From Oscillospiraceae bacterium (GTDB taxonomy: Bacteria > Bacillota > Clostridia > Oscillospirales > Oscillospiraceae): DNA of 64,000 nucleotides. Shown piece after piece: positions 8,242 through 16,316 of the stretch. A program made the position numbers and the translations under genes. The notes beneath the pieces were generated by a model that did not search any database, was not told the origin of the DNA, and saw only the letters and a program-made list of their open reading frames with translations. How positions within the stretch are numbered: the stretch's first letter is position 1; every line of letters begins with the position of its first letter. The stretch covers positions 1 through 64,000 of the forward strand of contig JAHHRV010000009.1 in NCBI GenBank assembly GCA_020025595.1. The letters are read 5' to 3'.

Positions 8242-9249
8242 TTATTTATTGGCGTTGGTGTAGAACGGAGTAGAAGCGGGGCTTCTCAGCAGTTCCTTCA
8301 GCTGCTCATCCAGACGGATCACCGTGACGGACAGGCCAGCCATTTCCATGGAAGTTGCAAACTCACCGATGTGAGGCATATAAACGCTGATGCCCTGATT
8401 CTTCAGCAGCTCATGCAGCTTGCGGTAGACGATCAGCTGCTCCTCCAGAGGAGTAGCACCCAGGCCGTTGACCATTACGGAAACCTCGTCGCCCTCGTTC
8501 AGAGGCATATCCTCGGTGATCTTTGCCAGAACCGTCTCAGCGATTTCGTCAGCGGTCATCATCTTGCGGACCTCGATGCCGGGCTCTCCATGGATGCCCA
8601 TGCCCAGCTCTATCTCGTCGTCCTTGATGGAGAAGGTGGGCTTGCCAACCTCAGGGACGATGCATGGAGAGAGTGCAACGCCCATGGTCCGGGTATTATC
8701 CAGAGCCTTCTGAGCAACAGCAGCAACCTCGTCCAAAGTCATCATCTTTTCCGCAGCGGCACCTGCAATCTTAAAAGCATAAACCATACCAGCAACACCG
8801 CGGCGGCGCTCAGCAGTTTCCTTGGGGCTGGAGCAAACATCGTCACAAACCAGCACAGTGCGGGTTTCCACATCGTCAAAGTCCGCCAGCTCGCAGGCCA
8901 TCTCAAAGTTCATCTTATCGCCGCCGTAGTTACCGTACAGGCACAGAACGCCGCTGCCGTAATCACAGACCTTGATCATATCTGCCATCTTCTGAGCAGA
9001 GGGAGAAGCAAACACATTACCTACTGCGCAGCCGTCCAGCATACCCTGGCCCACATAGCCCAGGAACACGGGCAGGTGGCCGCTGCCGCCGGCTGTGACG
9101 ATGCCTACCTTACCCTTCTGTACGGGGTAGTTGGTCACCAGGACACGCTTGTCTCCGTTGAGCAGCTTGACCCGGTCGCCGTAAGCACAAATGATACCTT
9201 CCATGGTTTCATCTACAAAATTTTCAGGTTTGTTGATAATCTTTCTCAT
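8242..9249 (-). CDS. dhaK: Dihydroxyacetone kinase subunit DhaK-like
   Basis: A 335-residue DAK1-domain protein, the substrate-binding subunit of a DhaK-type kinase. These proteins bind the substrate carbonyl as a hemiaminal to a His, which is H220 here in GMGIHGEPG. The substrate loop is GGSGHLP (H58), where many DhaK proteins have GGSGHEP. This Glu-to-Leu change is of a kind found in relatives acting on other ketoses such as erythrulose. It is encoded directly downstream of livF (53 bp) and upstream of dhaL (14 bp). The true substrate may be a small ketose or keto-sugar made by the neighbouring enzymes. Confidence 0.88.
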   Translation of the reverse strand: MRKIINKPENFVDETMEGIICAYGDRVKLLNGDKRVLVTNYPVQKGKVGIVTAGGSGHLPVFLGYVGQGMLDGCAVGNVFASPSAQKMADMIKVCDYGSGVLCLYGNYGGDKMNFEMACELADFDDVETRTVLVCDDVCSSPKETAERRRGVAGMVYAFKIAGAAAEKMMTLDEVAAVAQKALDNTRTMGVALSPCIVPEVGKPTFSIKDDEIELGMGIHGEPGIEVRKMMTADEIAETVLAKITEDMPLNEGDEVSVMVNGLGATPLEEQLIVYRKLHELLKNQGISVYMPHIGEFATSMEMAGLSVTVIRLDEQLKELLRSPASTPFYTNANK

Positions 9250-9302
9250 AGCAGAAATAAACCTCCGACTTTTGTTTTTCGATGTGTAAAATGGACTATT
9301 TA

Positions 9303-10025
9303 TCAGGCGCCAAGATAAGCGCGTTTTACTTCGGGATCAACCAGCAGGTCCTTGCCCTTGCCGGTCAGAGTGATGTTGCCGGTCTCCAGCACATAGCCGC
9401 GATCGGCAATGGATAGAGCCATGGAAGCGTTCTGCTCGATCAGCAGGACGGTTTTACCCATATCGCGAATCTTCATAATCAGCTCGAAGATTTCTTCAAC
9501 GATAATGGGAGCCAGGCCCAAAGAAGGCTCGTCCAGCATAATGAGATCCGGGTCCATCATCAGACCACGGGCAATTGCCAGCATCTGCTGCTCGCCACCG
9601 GAAAGGCTGCCGCCGCCCTGAGTGGTACGCTCCTTCAAACGGGGGAACAGATCATAGGATCTGGTGATCAGATCGTTGATTTCGCCCTTGGTCAGCTTGG
9701 GGTTGCCCAGAGTTCCGACCTGCAGGTTTTCATAAACGGTCAGAGAGGGGAAAATCTTACGGCCTTCGGGAACATGTGCAAGACCCATCTTCACAATCTT
9801 GTCAGGAGCCATGTGGGTAATGTCCTGACCCTTGAAGCTGATCTTGCCGCTTGTCTTCTCAACCAGATTAGAGATGGACATCATGGTTGTGGTCTTGCCG
9901 GCGCCGTTACCGCCGATCAGCGTGATGATTTCACCGTTTTTGACCTCCATGTTGATGTCGGTCAGCGCTGTGATATATCCGTAGTTCACGGAAAGGTTTT
10001 CAATTCTCAGCATATCCTCAGCCAT
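9303..10025 (-). CDS. livF: Branched-chain amino acid type ABC transporter, ATP-binding protein LivF
   Basis: A 240-residue ABC ATPase on the cytoplasmic face. Walker A is GGNGAGKTT, the ABC signature is LSGGEQQ, and Walker B is LIMLDEPSLGLAP, which is typical of LivF. The start overlaps the livG stop by 8 bp (ATGGCTGA), so translation is coupled. It works with LivG to power LivH/LivM. LIV-type systems also import compounds other than Leu, Ile and Val, such as urea and aromatic acids. Here kinase and lyase genes follow, so the solute may not be a branched-chain amino acid. Confidence 0.94.
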   Translation of the reverse strand: MAEDMLRIENLSVNYGYITALTDINMEVKNGEIITLIGGNGAGKTTTMMSISNLVEKTSGKISFKGQDITHMAPDKIVKMGLAHVPEGRKIFPSLTVYENLQVGTLGNPKLTKGEINDLITRSYDLFPRLKERTTQGGGSLSGGEQQMLAIARGLMMDPDLIMLDEPSLGLAPIIVEEIFELIMKIRDMGKTVLLIEQNASMALSIADRGYVLETGNITLTGKGKDLLVDPEVKRAYLGA

Positions 10026-10812
10026 TGCCCTTCACCGCCTCTCCTGCGATAATACCCTTACCAAAGTAAGCCTCATGTACCTGCTGGTTGCTCTTGACCT
10101 CGTCAGGAGTGCCTTCGCAAATCTTCTGACCAAAGTTCAGAACCAGAATTCGGTTACAGGAGTTCATAACGAACTTCATATCGTGTTCGATAACTGCGAT
10201 GGTGTAACCATCTGCGTTCAGCTGTTTGATAAACTCCATCAGGGACTGGGTCTCCAAGGGATTCATACCTGCTGCAGGCTCGTCCAGCAGCAGGATCTTG
10301 GGATCCAGAGCCAGAGCACGGGCGATCTCAACCTTACGCTGCACGCCGTATGCCAGGTTGCCTGCCAGGGTATCCTTAAACTCCAGCAAACCGACCTTTT
10401 CCAGAATCTCCAGGCCCTTTTCTACAACGAACTCTTCGTCCTGCTTGTAGCGCTTATCGTGGAAGATGGCGTCTCCCAGCCGGGTCTTTGTCCGGTTGTG
10501 GAAGCCGATCTTAACATTATCCAGAACGCTCATATAGCGGAACAGCTGAATGTTCTGGAAGGTGCGCGCCATACCGCGGCCGGCAATCTGTTCAGAAGGC
10601 AGGCCGGAAATCTTTTCACCGTCCAGCAGGATCTCGCCCTTGGTGGGCTGGTAAATGCCGGAGCAGATGTTAAAGAAAGTGGTCTTACCGGCACCGTTCG
10701 GTCCGATGATACCAAAAATATCTCCTTTGTTGACGGTCATGTCTACAGATTCGACAGCCTTCAGACCGCCGAAGTACTTGCATACGCCCCGTGCTTCCAA
10801 CAGTGCACTCAT
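10018..10812 (-). CDS. livG: Branched-chain amino acid type ABC transporter, ATP-binding protein LivG
   Basis: A 264-residue ABC ATPase. Walker A is GPNGAGKTT, and the long insert after it and the Walker B ILLLDEPAAGMNP are LivG hallmarks. The signature motif is AYGVQRKVEIA, a degenerate form common in LivG. It overlaps livM by 4 bp (ATGA) and livF by 8 bp. Confidence 0.94.
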   Translation of the reverse strand: MSALLEARGVCKYFGGLKAVESVDMTVNKGDIFGIIGPNGAGKTTFFNICSGIYQPTKGEILLDGEKISGLPSEQIAGRGMARTFQNIQLFRYMSVLDNVKIGFHNRTKTRLGDAIFHDKRYKQDEEFVVEKGLEILEKVGLLEFKDTLAGNLAYGVQRKVEIARALALDPKILLLDEPAAGMNPLETQSLMEFIKQLNADGYTIAVIEHDMKFVMNSCNRILVLNFGQKICEGTPDEVKSNQQVHEAYFGKGIIAGEAVKGNG

Positions 10813-11822
10813 GCCGACACTCCTTTCTTAGCCTTTCTGCTCAATCTCTTTTTGCCGGTATTGCCGGACAGGATACTGTCGGATGCACCGACCAGGCCCT
10901 GAGGTCTCCACCACATCATCACGATGATCAGCAGGCCGTAAGCAACCATTCTCCACTGGCCCACAGGACGCAGCAGCTCAGTCAGCAGGTTTACGATCAC
11001 GGAACCGGCAACAGGACCTACCAGAGTACCCTGACCGCCGATGATAACCATAGACAGGATGTTGAAGCCTTCGTCCAGGGTGAACATGGTGGAATCAATG
11101 AACCGGACATAAGGAGCGTAAGCTGCACCGGCGATGCCGGCCCAGAAAGCACCATACATAAAGTTCATGGATTTATAGTGAGAAGTCTGTACGCCCAGAG
11201 ACTTGGCAGCCAGCTGATCTTCACGAATGGAGATCCAGGCACGGCCAACACGGGAACGGATCACGCGTCCGGTCACAAAGATGAACAGAACGGCGATTGC
11301 CAGGAAAATATAGTAGTAGGTGTGGGAACCGGAGAACTGCATACCGAACACCTTAGGAACGGGAATACCCTTGATGCCCATGGGGCCGCCGGTGAGGCCT
11401 TCCCAGTTCAGGGCCACCAGACGAACGATTTCGGAGAAGCCCAGAGTAACGATGGACAGGTAAATGCCCTTCATCTTCAGCGTAGGCAGTGCGATGATTC
11501 CGCCGAAGATGGCGGTCACAATACCGGCAATGGGCAGTGCCAGCCAGAAGGACAGGCCCAGGCGAGTTGCCAGGATTGCTTCGCAGTATGCGCCAATGCA
11601 GAAGAAACCTGCATGGCCGATACAAGTCTGGCCGCTATAGCCGTTGATTGCGTTCAAAGAGCCTGCAAGAGTTGCATAAAGCAGGATACGGCAGAGGACA
11701 CCCATCAGGTAGCTCTGTCTGATGAACAGAGGCAGCACGACCAGAATCACCAGAATTGCGATATTGAACCAAATTTTATGCTTCTGATAGAGCGCTTTGG
11801 ACTTTGTGATAAAATCTCTCAT
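10809..11822 (-). CDS. livM: Branched-chain amino acid type ABC transporter permease LivM
   Basis: A 337-residue membrane permease with about nine or ten hydrophobic segments. It has the family pattern NAINGYSGQTCIGHAGF near residues 60-75 and the cytoplasmic coupling region SRVGRAWISIREDQLAAKSLG. It forms the channel with LivH. The start codon shares one base with the livH stop. Confidence 0.93.
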   Translation of the reverse strand: MRDFITKSKALYQKHKIWFNIAILVILVVLPLFIRQSYLMGVLCRILLYATLAGSLNAINGYSGQTCIGHAGFFCIGAYCEAILATRLGLSFWLALPIAGIVTAIFGGIIALPTLKMKGIYLSIVTLGFSEIVRLVALNWEGLTGGPMGIKGIPVPKVFGMQFSGSHTYYYIFLAIAVLFIFVTGRVIRSRVGRAWISIREDQLAAKSLGVQTSHYKSMNFMYGAFWAGIAGAAYAPYVRFIDSTMFTLDEGFNILSMVIIGGQGTLVGPVAGSVIVNLLTELLRPVGQWRMVAYGLLIIVMMWWRPQGLVGASDSILSGNTGKKRLSRKAKKGVSA

Positions 11823-12697
11823 TACGGACGCGCTCCTTTCTTAGAGGCAAAGCCTTGAGGTCTGATAATCAGGACCAAAATCAGGAAACCGAATGCAAAC
11901 ACATCACGGAAACTTGCAGAAGAAATGGTGATACCCAGATTCTCGATCAGGCCGATGCAAAGACCGCCGATTGCAGAGAAGCGGATATCGGTCAGGCCGC
12001 CCAGGACGGAGGAAGAGAATGCCTTCATGCCGTAAGATCCACCCATGGTGGCGCTGAGGGTCTGATAGTAGATGGAAAGCAGCATACCGGCGACACCACC
12101 CAGGCCGCAGCCGATGCAGTTGCCGATCATTGCAGTACGCTTAACATTGATGCCCATCATATAGGCAGCAGTCTTATCCTGGCTGACAGCGCGCAGTGCG
12201 ATGCCCCATTTTGTCTTGTTAAATACCAGCGACAGGATGCCGGCCAGTACCACAACAATGACGATAACCAGGATCTGGACGGTGGAAATCTGAACAGGTC
12301 CGAGCTTGTAGACATTGTTCTTTACCACATTCAGCATGGGCATCTGATTGGGTCCAAAAACGATCTGGGCCAGATTCTTAATCAGAATGCTGATGCCGAT
12401 AGTACAAATCAGAGAGATGTGACGAGGAGCACTGAAAAAATGCTCATAGCATACTTTATAGATAATCATACCGATTATCCAGGAAGCCGCGAAACTGGCG
12501 ACAACACCCAGCAACAGGTTGTTGCCCAGCGCATTGAATACATAGAACGATGCAAACGCACCGATCATAATTACTTCACCATGTGTAAATGTAACCATGC
12601 CGACAACGCCAACTACAACCGAATATCCAATTGCCATCAGAGCGTAAATAGAGCCCTGACAGAGACCGTTGATCAACTGGTTGAGAAAATATTCCAT
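11822..12697 (-). CDS. livH: Branched-chain amino acid type ABC transporter permease LivH
   Basis: A 291-residue permease with about eight hydrophobic segments. It begins with the family pattern LINGLCQGSIYALMAIGYS and has the LivH coupling region TKWGIALRAVSQDKTAAYMMG. It is separated from livK by 69 bp that hold a strong hairpin, so permease levels are probably lower than those of the binding protein. Confidence 0.93.
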   Translation of the reverse strand: MEYFLNQLINGLCQGSIYALMAIGYSVVVGVVGMVTFTHGEVIMIGAFASFYVFNALGNNLLLGVVASFAASWIIGMIIYKVCYEHFFSAPRHISLICTIGISILIKNLAQIVFGPNQMPMLNVVKNNVYKLGPVQISTVQILVIVIVVVLAGILSLVFNKTKWGIALRAVSQDKTAAYMMGINVKRTAMIGNCIGCGLGGVAGMLLSIYYQTLSATMGGSYGMKAFSSSVLGGLTDIRFSAIGGLCIGLIENLGITISSASFRDVFAFGFLILVLIIRPQGFASKKGARP

Positions 12698-12720
12698 GAT
12701 CTTCCTCCCATCAGGTAAGC

Positions 12721-12758
12721 CGCAGCGTCCGTCTGCGTCCTGGCAGGCGGACGCTGCG
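12721..12758 (-). terminator. Hairpin between livK and livH (attenuator-like)
   Basis: CGCAGCGTCCG and CGGACGCTGCG arms extended by four further pairs, with an 8 nt loop. No T run follows, so this is more likely an mRNA-stabilising or partial stop element that raises livK over livH than a full terminator. Confidence 0.6.
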
Positions 12759-12766
12759 CGAGTTAC

Positions 12767-13930
12767 TTAATTTCCTTCTTTGGAATAATCGAAGCCTTCC
12801 TTAACAACATACTTTCCGTCTTCAACACCACAGATCAGATACTGACGGGTGATGTCGCCGCCCTCATTGAACTTCAGGGGACCGGAAACGCCAACGATAT
12901 CAACCTTAGCCAGGTTGTCACGGATATTGGTGCGGGTAACTTCATCGCCGCAGGCCTTAATTGCCTCAGCCAGCAGGCTGACACAGTCGTAAGCACAAAC
13001 GGGGTGAATGGTGGGCTCGAAGCCAGCCTTCTTGATGAACTCGTCCTTCCATGCAGTCAGCTCTGCATCATCAGGATCGAAGAAGAAGGGAGAGGTCAGC
13101 AGCAGGCCTTCAGCATTTTCGCCGCACAGGTCGATCAGCTGCTCAGAGGTTCCGGGTCCCAGAGTGGTGATAGGAATGTCAGTCCAGCCGGAGCCGCGAA
13201 TCTGGTTGATGACCTGAGGAACAGCGCCCTGGTCCATGATGCAGATGACATCGGGGCTTGCAGCCTTCAGCTTAGTAATCAGAGAGGAGAAATCCTTCTC
13301 GTCCTGAACATAGTTAACAGCTTCAACGATCTCCAGGCCTTCCTCATCGCACTGGGACTTGAAGTTATCGAAGCAGGACTTGCCCCAGTCGCTGTTGATG
13401 TAGATAACACCCAGCTTCTTAACGCCCATGTACTTGCCGAGGATGTACTTGGCATAGAAGGGAGCTTCGCCGTCCTGACGACCCATGATACTGAAGCAGT
13501 AATCACTCATACCAGCGTAGTCAGGGTTGGAAGCGGTGGGAGACAGCTGAACAATCTTTGCTTCGTCAACAATAGGTGCATTTGCCATACAGGCACCACT
13601 GGTGAAGTCACCGATGATTGCCATGATCTGCTGATCATCACCGAACATACGGCACAGGTCGGAGCTTTCCTTCTGGTCGCCCTTGCTGTCCTTGACTACC
13701 AGTTCCAGGTTACGGCCATTGATGCCGCCAGCTGCATTGATGCGATCGACAGCCATCTGAGTACCAACTTCGAAGCCCTTGCCGTACTCTGCGTTGGTAC
13801 CGGTCAGAGGAGCCAGAACACCAATTTTAATGTTGCCATCGGTGGGAACCTGTTCCTGCTGGGAAGCACATCCTGCAAAACAGCCCATCGTCATTACTGC
13901 GCTAAGTGCAAATGCCAATAACTTTTTCAT
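12767..13930 (-). CDS. livK: Branched-chain amino acid type ABC transporter substrate-binding lipoprotein
   Basis: A 387-residue type I periplasmic-binding protein anchored outside the membrane as a lipoprotein. The signal peptide MKKLLAFALSAVMTMG leads into the lipobox FAGC with Cys21. The mature protein starts the family pattern IGVLAPLTGTNAEYG. The start at 13930 is chosen because it gives the signal peptide directly and has GGAG 8 nt upstream. It is the first gene of the transporter set. The ligand cannot be read from sequence. Confidence 0.92.
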   Translation of the reverse strand: MKKLLAFALSAVMTMGCFAGCASQQEQVPTDGNIKIGVLAPLTGTNAEYGKGFEVGTQMAVDRINAAGGINGRNLELVVKDSKGDQKESSDLCRMFGDDQQIMAIIGDFTSGACMANAPIVDEAKIVQLSPTASNPDYAGMSDYCFSIMGRQDGEAPFYAKYILGKYMGVKKLGVIYINSDWGKSCFDNFKSQCDEEGLEIVEAVNYVQDEKDFSSLITKLKAASPDVICIMDQGAVPQVINQIRGSGWTDIPITTLGPGTSEQLIDLCGENAEGLLLTSPFFFDPDDAELTAWKDEFIKKAGFEPTIHPVCAYDCVSLLAEAIKACGDEVTRTNIRDNLAKVDIVGVSGPLKFNEGGDITRQYLICGVEDGKYVVKEGFDYSKEGN

Positions 13931-14057
13931 TTTGAATCTCCAATCTTTAGAAATTATGTTTGAATACAATCCACACCACTATGTAGAACGAATGAATGCT
14001 TTCCTCCTTTCGTTTCAGTTCATCTGAATTAATTTAACGGCTATGTGCCGCTGTTTT

Positions 14058-14567
14058 CTATTTATGGAAATGCAGTGCGCATTTCTCATCTCCCTCAGCT
14101 AGGCTCTTTTCCAGATCCAGCCTGAGTCCCATTGCATCTGCAATGCCGCGGTCGCCTTCCATTGCGATGTCGCACAGCAGTGCGCATCGTTCATCATCAA
14201 ATCCCAGCTTCTGCCACGCTGCCAGCAGCGCACAGTAGCTGACATCGTTTCTGATATTGTCTTCGTCAGCGGAAATATTGCTCATGCGGAAGGTGCACGG
14301 CCCAAGCGAAACGCCTTCGGTACCGATGAACACCTTTTCCAGTTCCCGGCAGTCATCCGGATTCAAACAGCGGGCTGTAAACTTTGCTCCGTGGATGTGT
14401 CCACAGCGAGAAATTGCACGCCGCAGGATTCCCTCCGCGTCTGGCACACCGGCCTTTCGCATCTCATCGTAAATAAGGCCCATCCAGGTGGCGCGGTGCT
14501 CGATCTGGTTGCGGTTGATCTGGATCTTCTCCTCTACCGGATCTGCCTCATTGACAATTTTAGACAT
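14058..14567 (-). CDS. L-2-amino-thiazoline-4-carboxylate hydrolase-like protein
   Basis: A 169-residue soluble protein that I place, with moderate confidence, in the ATC hydrolase family. The named member opens a cysteine-derived thiazoline ring. The NEHR-like start of the domain (NQIEHRATWMGLIYDEMRK) and RRAISRCGHIHG fit. The start at 14567 has GGAG 8 nt upstream. It lies 127 bp before livK and after a palindrome-rich region that separates it from the LacI gene. With a cysteine desulfidase-like gene in the same cluster, a sulfur amino acid theme is possible but unproven. Confidence 0.58.
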   Translation of the reverse strand: MSKIVNEADPVEEKIQINRNQIEHRATWMGLIYDEMRKAGVPDAEGILRRAISRCGHIHGAKFTARCLNPDDCRELEKVFIGTEGVSLGPCTFRMSNISADEDNIRNDVSYCALLAAWQKLGFDDERCALLCDIAMEGDRGIADAMGLRLDLEKSLAEGDEKCALHFHK

Positions 14568-14610
14568 CTGACTCACTCCATTTTTATGTATCATTTTAGA
14601 TTATTTCTGT

Positions 14611-14640
14611 GTAATATTCGGAATCATCCGTAAATATTAC
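14611..14640. promoter_or_regulatory. Imperfect 30 bp dyad upstream of the ATC-hydrolase-like gene
   Basis: Outer arms GTAATATT and AATATTAC and inner arms CGGA and TCCG, offset by two bases. It lies 44 bp before the start codon, where an operator would act. Confidence 0.45.
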
Positions 14641-14692
14641 CAATTATCCATGTTTCATATCTCAAATAATAGGAAGTTTGCCGAAATCATCA

Positions 14693-14714
14693 AAAATGTA
14701 AGCGCTTACATTTT
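14693..14714. promoter_or_regulatory. Perfect palindromic operator, LacI/CcpA (cre) type
   Basis: A 22 bp perfect palindrome with core TGTAAGCGCTTACA. It fits the cre consensus of CcpA and the general LacI-family operator form with a central CG step. It lies between the LacI gene and the ATC-hydrolase-like gene, 126 bp upstream of the latter. Either the local LacI protein or a global CcpA could bind. Confidence 0.8.
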
Positions 14715-14715
14715 C

Positions 14716-14744
14716 CCGTAAATAAAAAGAGTGGAAATTTACGG
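14716..14744 (-). terminator. Hairpin downstream of the LacI gene
   Basis: CCGTAAAT and ATTTACGG arms, 8 bp with a 13 nt loop, 15 bases beyond the LacI stop. The T run lies in the loop on the minus strand, so it is a weak terminator at best. Confidence 0.4.
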
Positions 14745-14759
14745 ATCTCAAGTATTCCG

Positions 14760-15794
14760 TTATTTTTTAGGGAACCGTTCAGAACCTCTCAGAATCAGCT
14801 TTGTCTCGACGCTGGTTACGAAGCATCCTTCATCACCGTATCCGGCATCGACGCGCTTAGCAAGCTGTTCCATGGCGATTTTACCCATCAAAGGAACATC
14901 GCGGCTCACAACGGAGATGTTGCACTTCAGCCATTTCAGCTCTTCAATATCATCAAATCCAAACAGAGCAATGTTCTTTCCGATTCTCCATCCCAAATCA
15001 CCAAACGCTTTCAGACATCCATAGGTTGTACTATTGTTAAAAGCGAAAATCGCTGTTGGAGGATCTGGCAGCTGGCACAGTGTCATCGCCTCTTTCCATG
15101 CAGAATCCACTGTAAAGTCCGCTCTTCGGATGTATTCGTCCCGAACCACGATTCCGGCAGCCCGCATCGCACGGTAATAGCCATTTAATCGCTTATACAC
15201 AGGATATACATACTCAGGACCGGAAATCAATGCGATCTTTCGGTGTCCCTGCCGAATCAGTTCCGTAACCGCCTGGAAGCTGCCCTCTTCATCAGAAGAT
15301 ACAACCCGATCAAAGTCGTTAGCAATCATTTCGCGGTCCAGCAGCACAACCGGGATTCCAAAAGATTCATAATCTTTCAGCTTTTGAATGGTCTCCCAGT
15401 CAGAGTAAGAAACCGGCACAATGATAACCCCCCGGAGCCGAAGCTCTCTCATGGAATCAAGCACTTTGTGCTCTCGCTCCACATTGCCATCAGTGCCGAA
15501 GAGGATGATGTTGTATCCCATCTGATCAGCAGCTGCGGTAATTCCCTGAAGCAATTGCATAAAGAACTGGTTTCCCACATCTGGGATCACGACACCAATG
15601 GAAGTGGAAGTCGATGTACTCAGGTTTCTTGCAGCAATGTTGGGGACATAATTGAGTTTTTCAACAGCAGCCAGAACTTTCTGTCTGCTTTTTTCGCTAA
15701 CAGAAGCGGATTGATTGATAACGCGAGAAACCGTAGCGATAGACACTCCCGCCTCTTTTGCTATCGAGTAAATGTTTGTCTCTTGTCGTTTCAT
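14760..15794 (-). CDS. LacI family transcriptional regulator
   Basis: A 344-residue regulator. The N-terminal helix-turn-helix is clear (IYSIAKEAGVSIATVSRVIN), followed by the hinge helix region and a type I periplasmic-binding-like sensor domain from about residue 60. The start at 15794 is preferred over the ATG six bases upstream because GAGAGAG lies 8 nt before it. The gene is upstream of, and in line with, the LIV/Dha cluster and is the likely local regulator. It has its own promoter (TTGACA, 17 bp, TATGCT). The effector is unknown. Confidence 0.93.
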   Translation of the reverse strand: MKRQETNIYSIAKEAGVSIATVSRVINQSASVSEKSRQKVLAAVEKLNYVPNIAARNLSTSTSTSIGVVIPDVGNQFFMQLLQGITAAADQMGYNIILFGTDGNVEREHKVLDSMRELRLRGVIIVPVSYSDWETIQKLKDYESFGIPVVLLDREMIANDFDRVVSSDEEGSFQAVTELIRQGHRKIALISGPEYVYPVYKRLNGYYRAMRAAGIVVRDEYIRRADFTVDSAWKEAMTLCQLPDPPTAIFAFNNSTTYGCLKAFGDLGWRIGKNIALFGFDDIEELKWLKCNISVVSRDVPLMGKIAMEQLAKRVDAGYGDEGCFVTSVETKLILRGSERFPKK

Positions 15795-15837
15795 ACGCAT
15801 TACTCTCTCTCATGTAACCGTTTTCTTTTGTGACCTA

Positions 15838-15866
15838 AGCATACTCCAGGATTCTGCAATTGTCAA
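15838..15866 (-). promoter_or_regulatory. Promoter of the LacI gene
   Basis: On the minus strand TTGACA (complement of 15861-15866), a 17 bp spacer and TATGCT (complement of 15838-15843). Confidence 0.75.
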
Positions 15867-16241
15867 TACTGTACAATCACTTTTGTCATTGTGTTTAAGT
15901 TTTAGTGTATTTTTTACATCGTCCAAAGCGGATATTTAGCCCATTCTCACAAATCATGTCGATTCAAGATGTAAAATGTTACATTTTGGAGCCTATTTAC
16001 CCCCGCAAATCGTAAGCGCTTCCTTATATTTTCTGAAACTTTTCCAGTTTTTCATAATCCTCTTGCATTTTAATTATTTTGTTCAAAAAGTGTAATTATT
16101 CTCTATTTTCAAGTAATTCTATGTGTAATACAGCATAAATTATTATAAAGAAAACTTTTTTCTTTTTCTATCAACTTCTGAAATTTTTCATTTTTTCAAG
16201 TATTTACGAAAAAAACACGCTCTTCTTTTCTGTAACGATAC
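15867..16241. other. AT-rich intergenic stretch with operator-like palindromes
   Basis: No gene is seen. Two elements stand out. At 15973-15987 there is a perfect odd palindrome with AAAATGT and ACATTTT arms, the same outer half-sites as the operator at 14693-14714. At 16012-16023 GTAAGCGCTTCC repeats the core of that operator with a degenerate right half. Both lie upstream of the LacI promoter and suggest autoregulation. The rest is AT-rich without clear structure. Confidence 0.5.
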
Positions 16242-16271
16242 AAAAAAGTGGCACGACTTACGCCGTGCCAC
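16242..16271 (-). terminator. Terminator of the FadH-like gene
   Basis: GTGGCACGGC and GTCGTGCCAC arms with a 4 nt loop and six T on the minus strand. Confidence 0.85.
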
Positions 16272-16316
16272 TGCTTCGATGCCCGGAAACTAACCGGAGC
16301 ATTTTGTTCTGTTTTC

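Noticed and set aside
14693..14714. Reading the 22 bp palindrome as a rho-independent terminator of the LacI gene
   Set aside because: A perfect palindrome with no loop and a match to the cre/LacI operator form is better explained as a protein-binding site.
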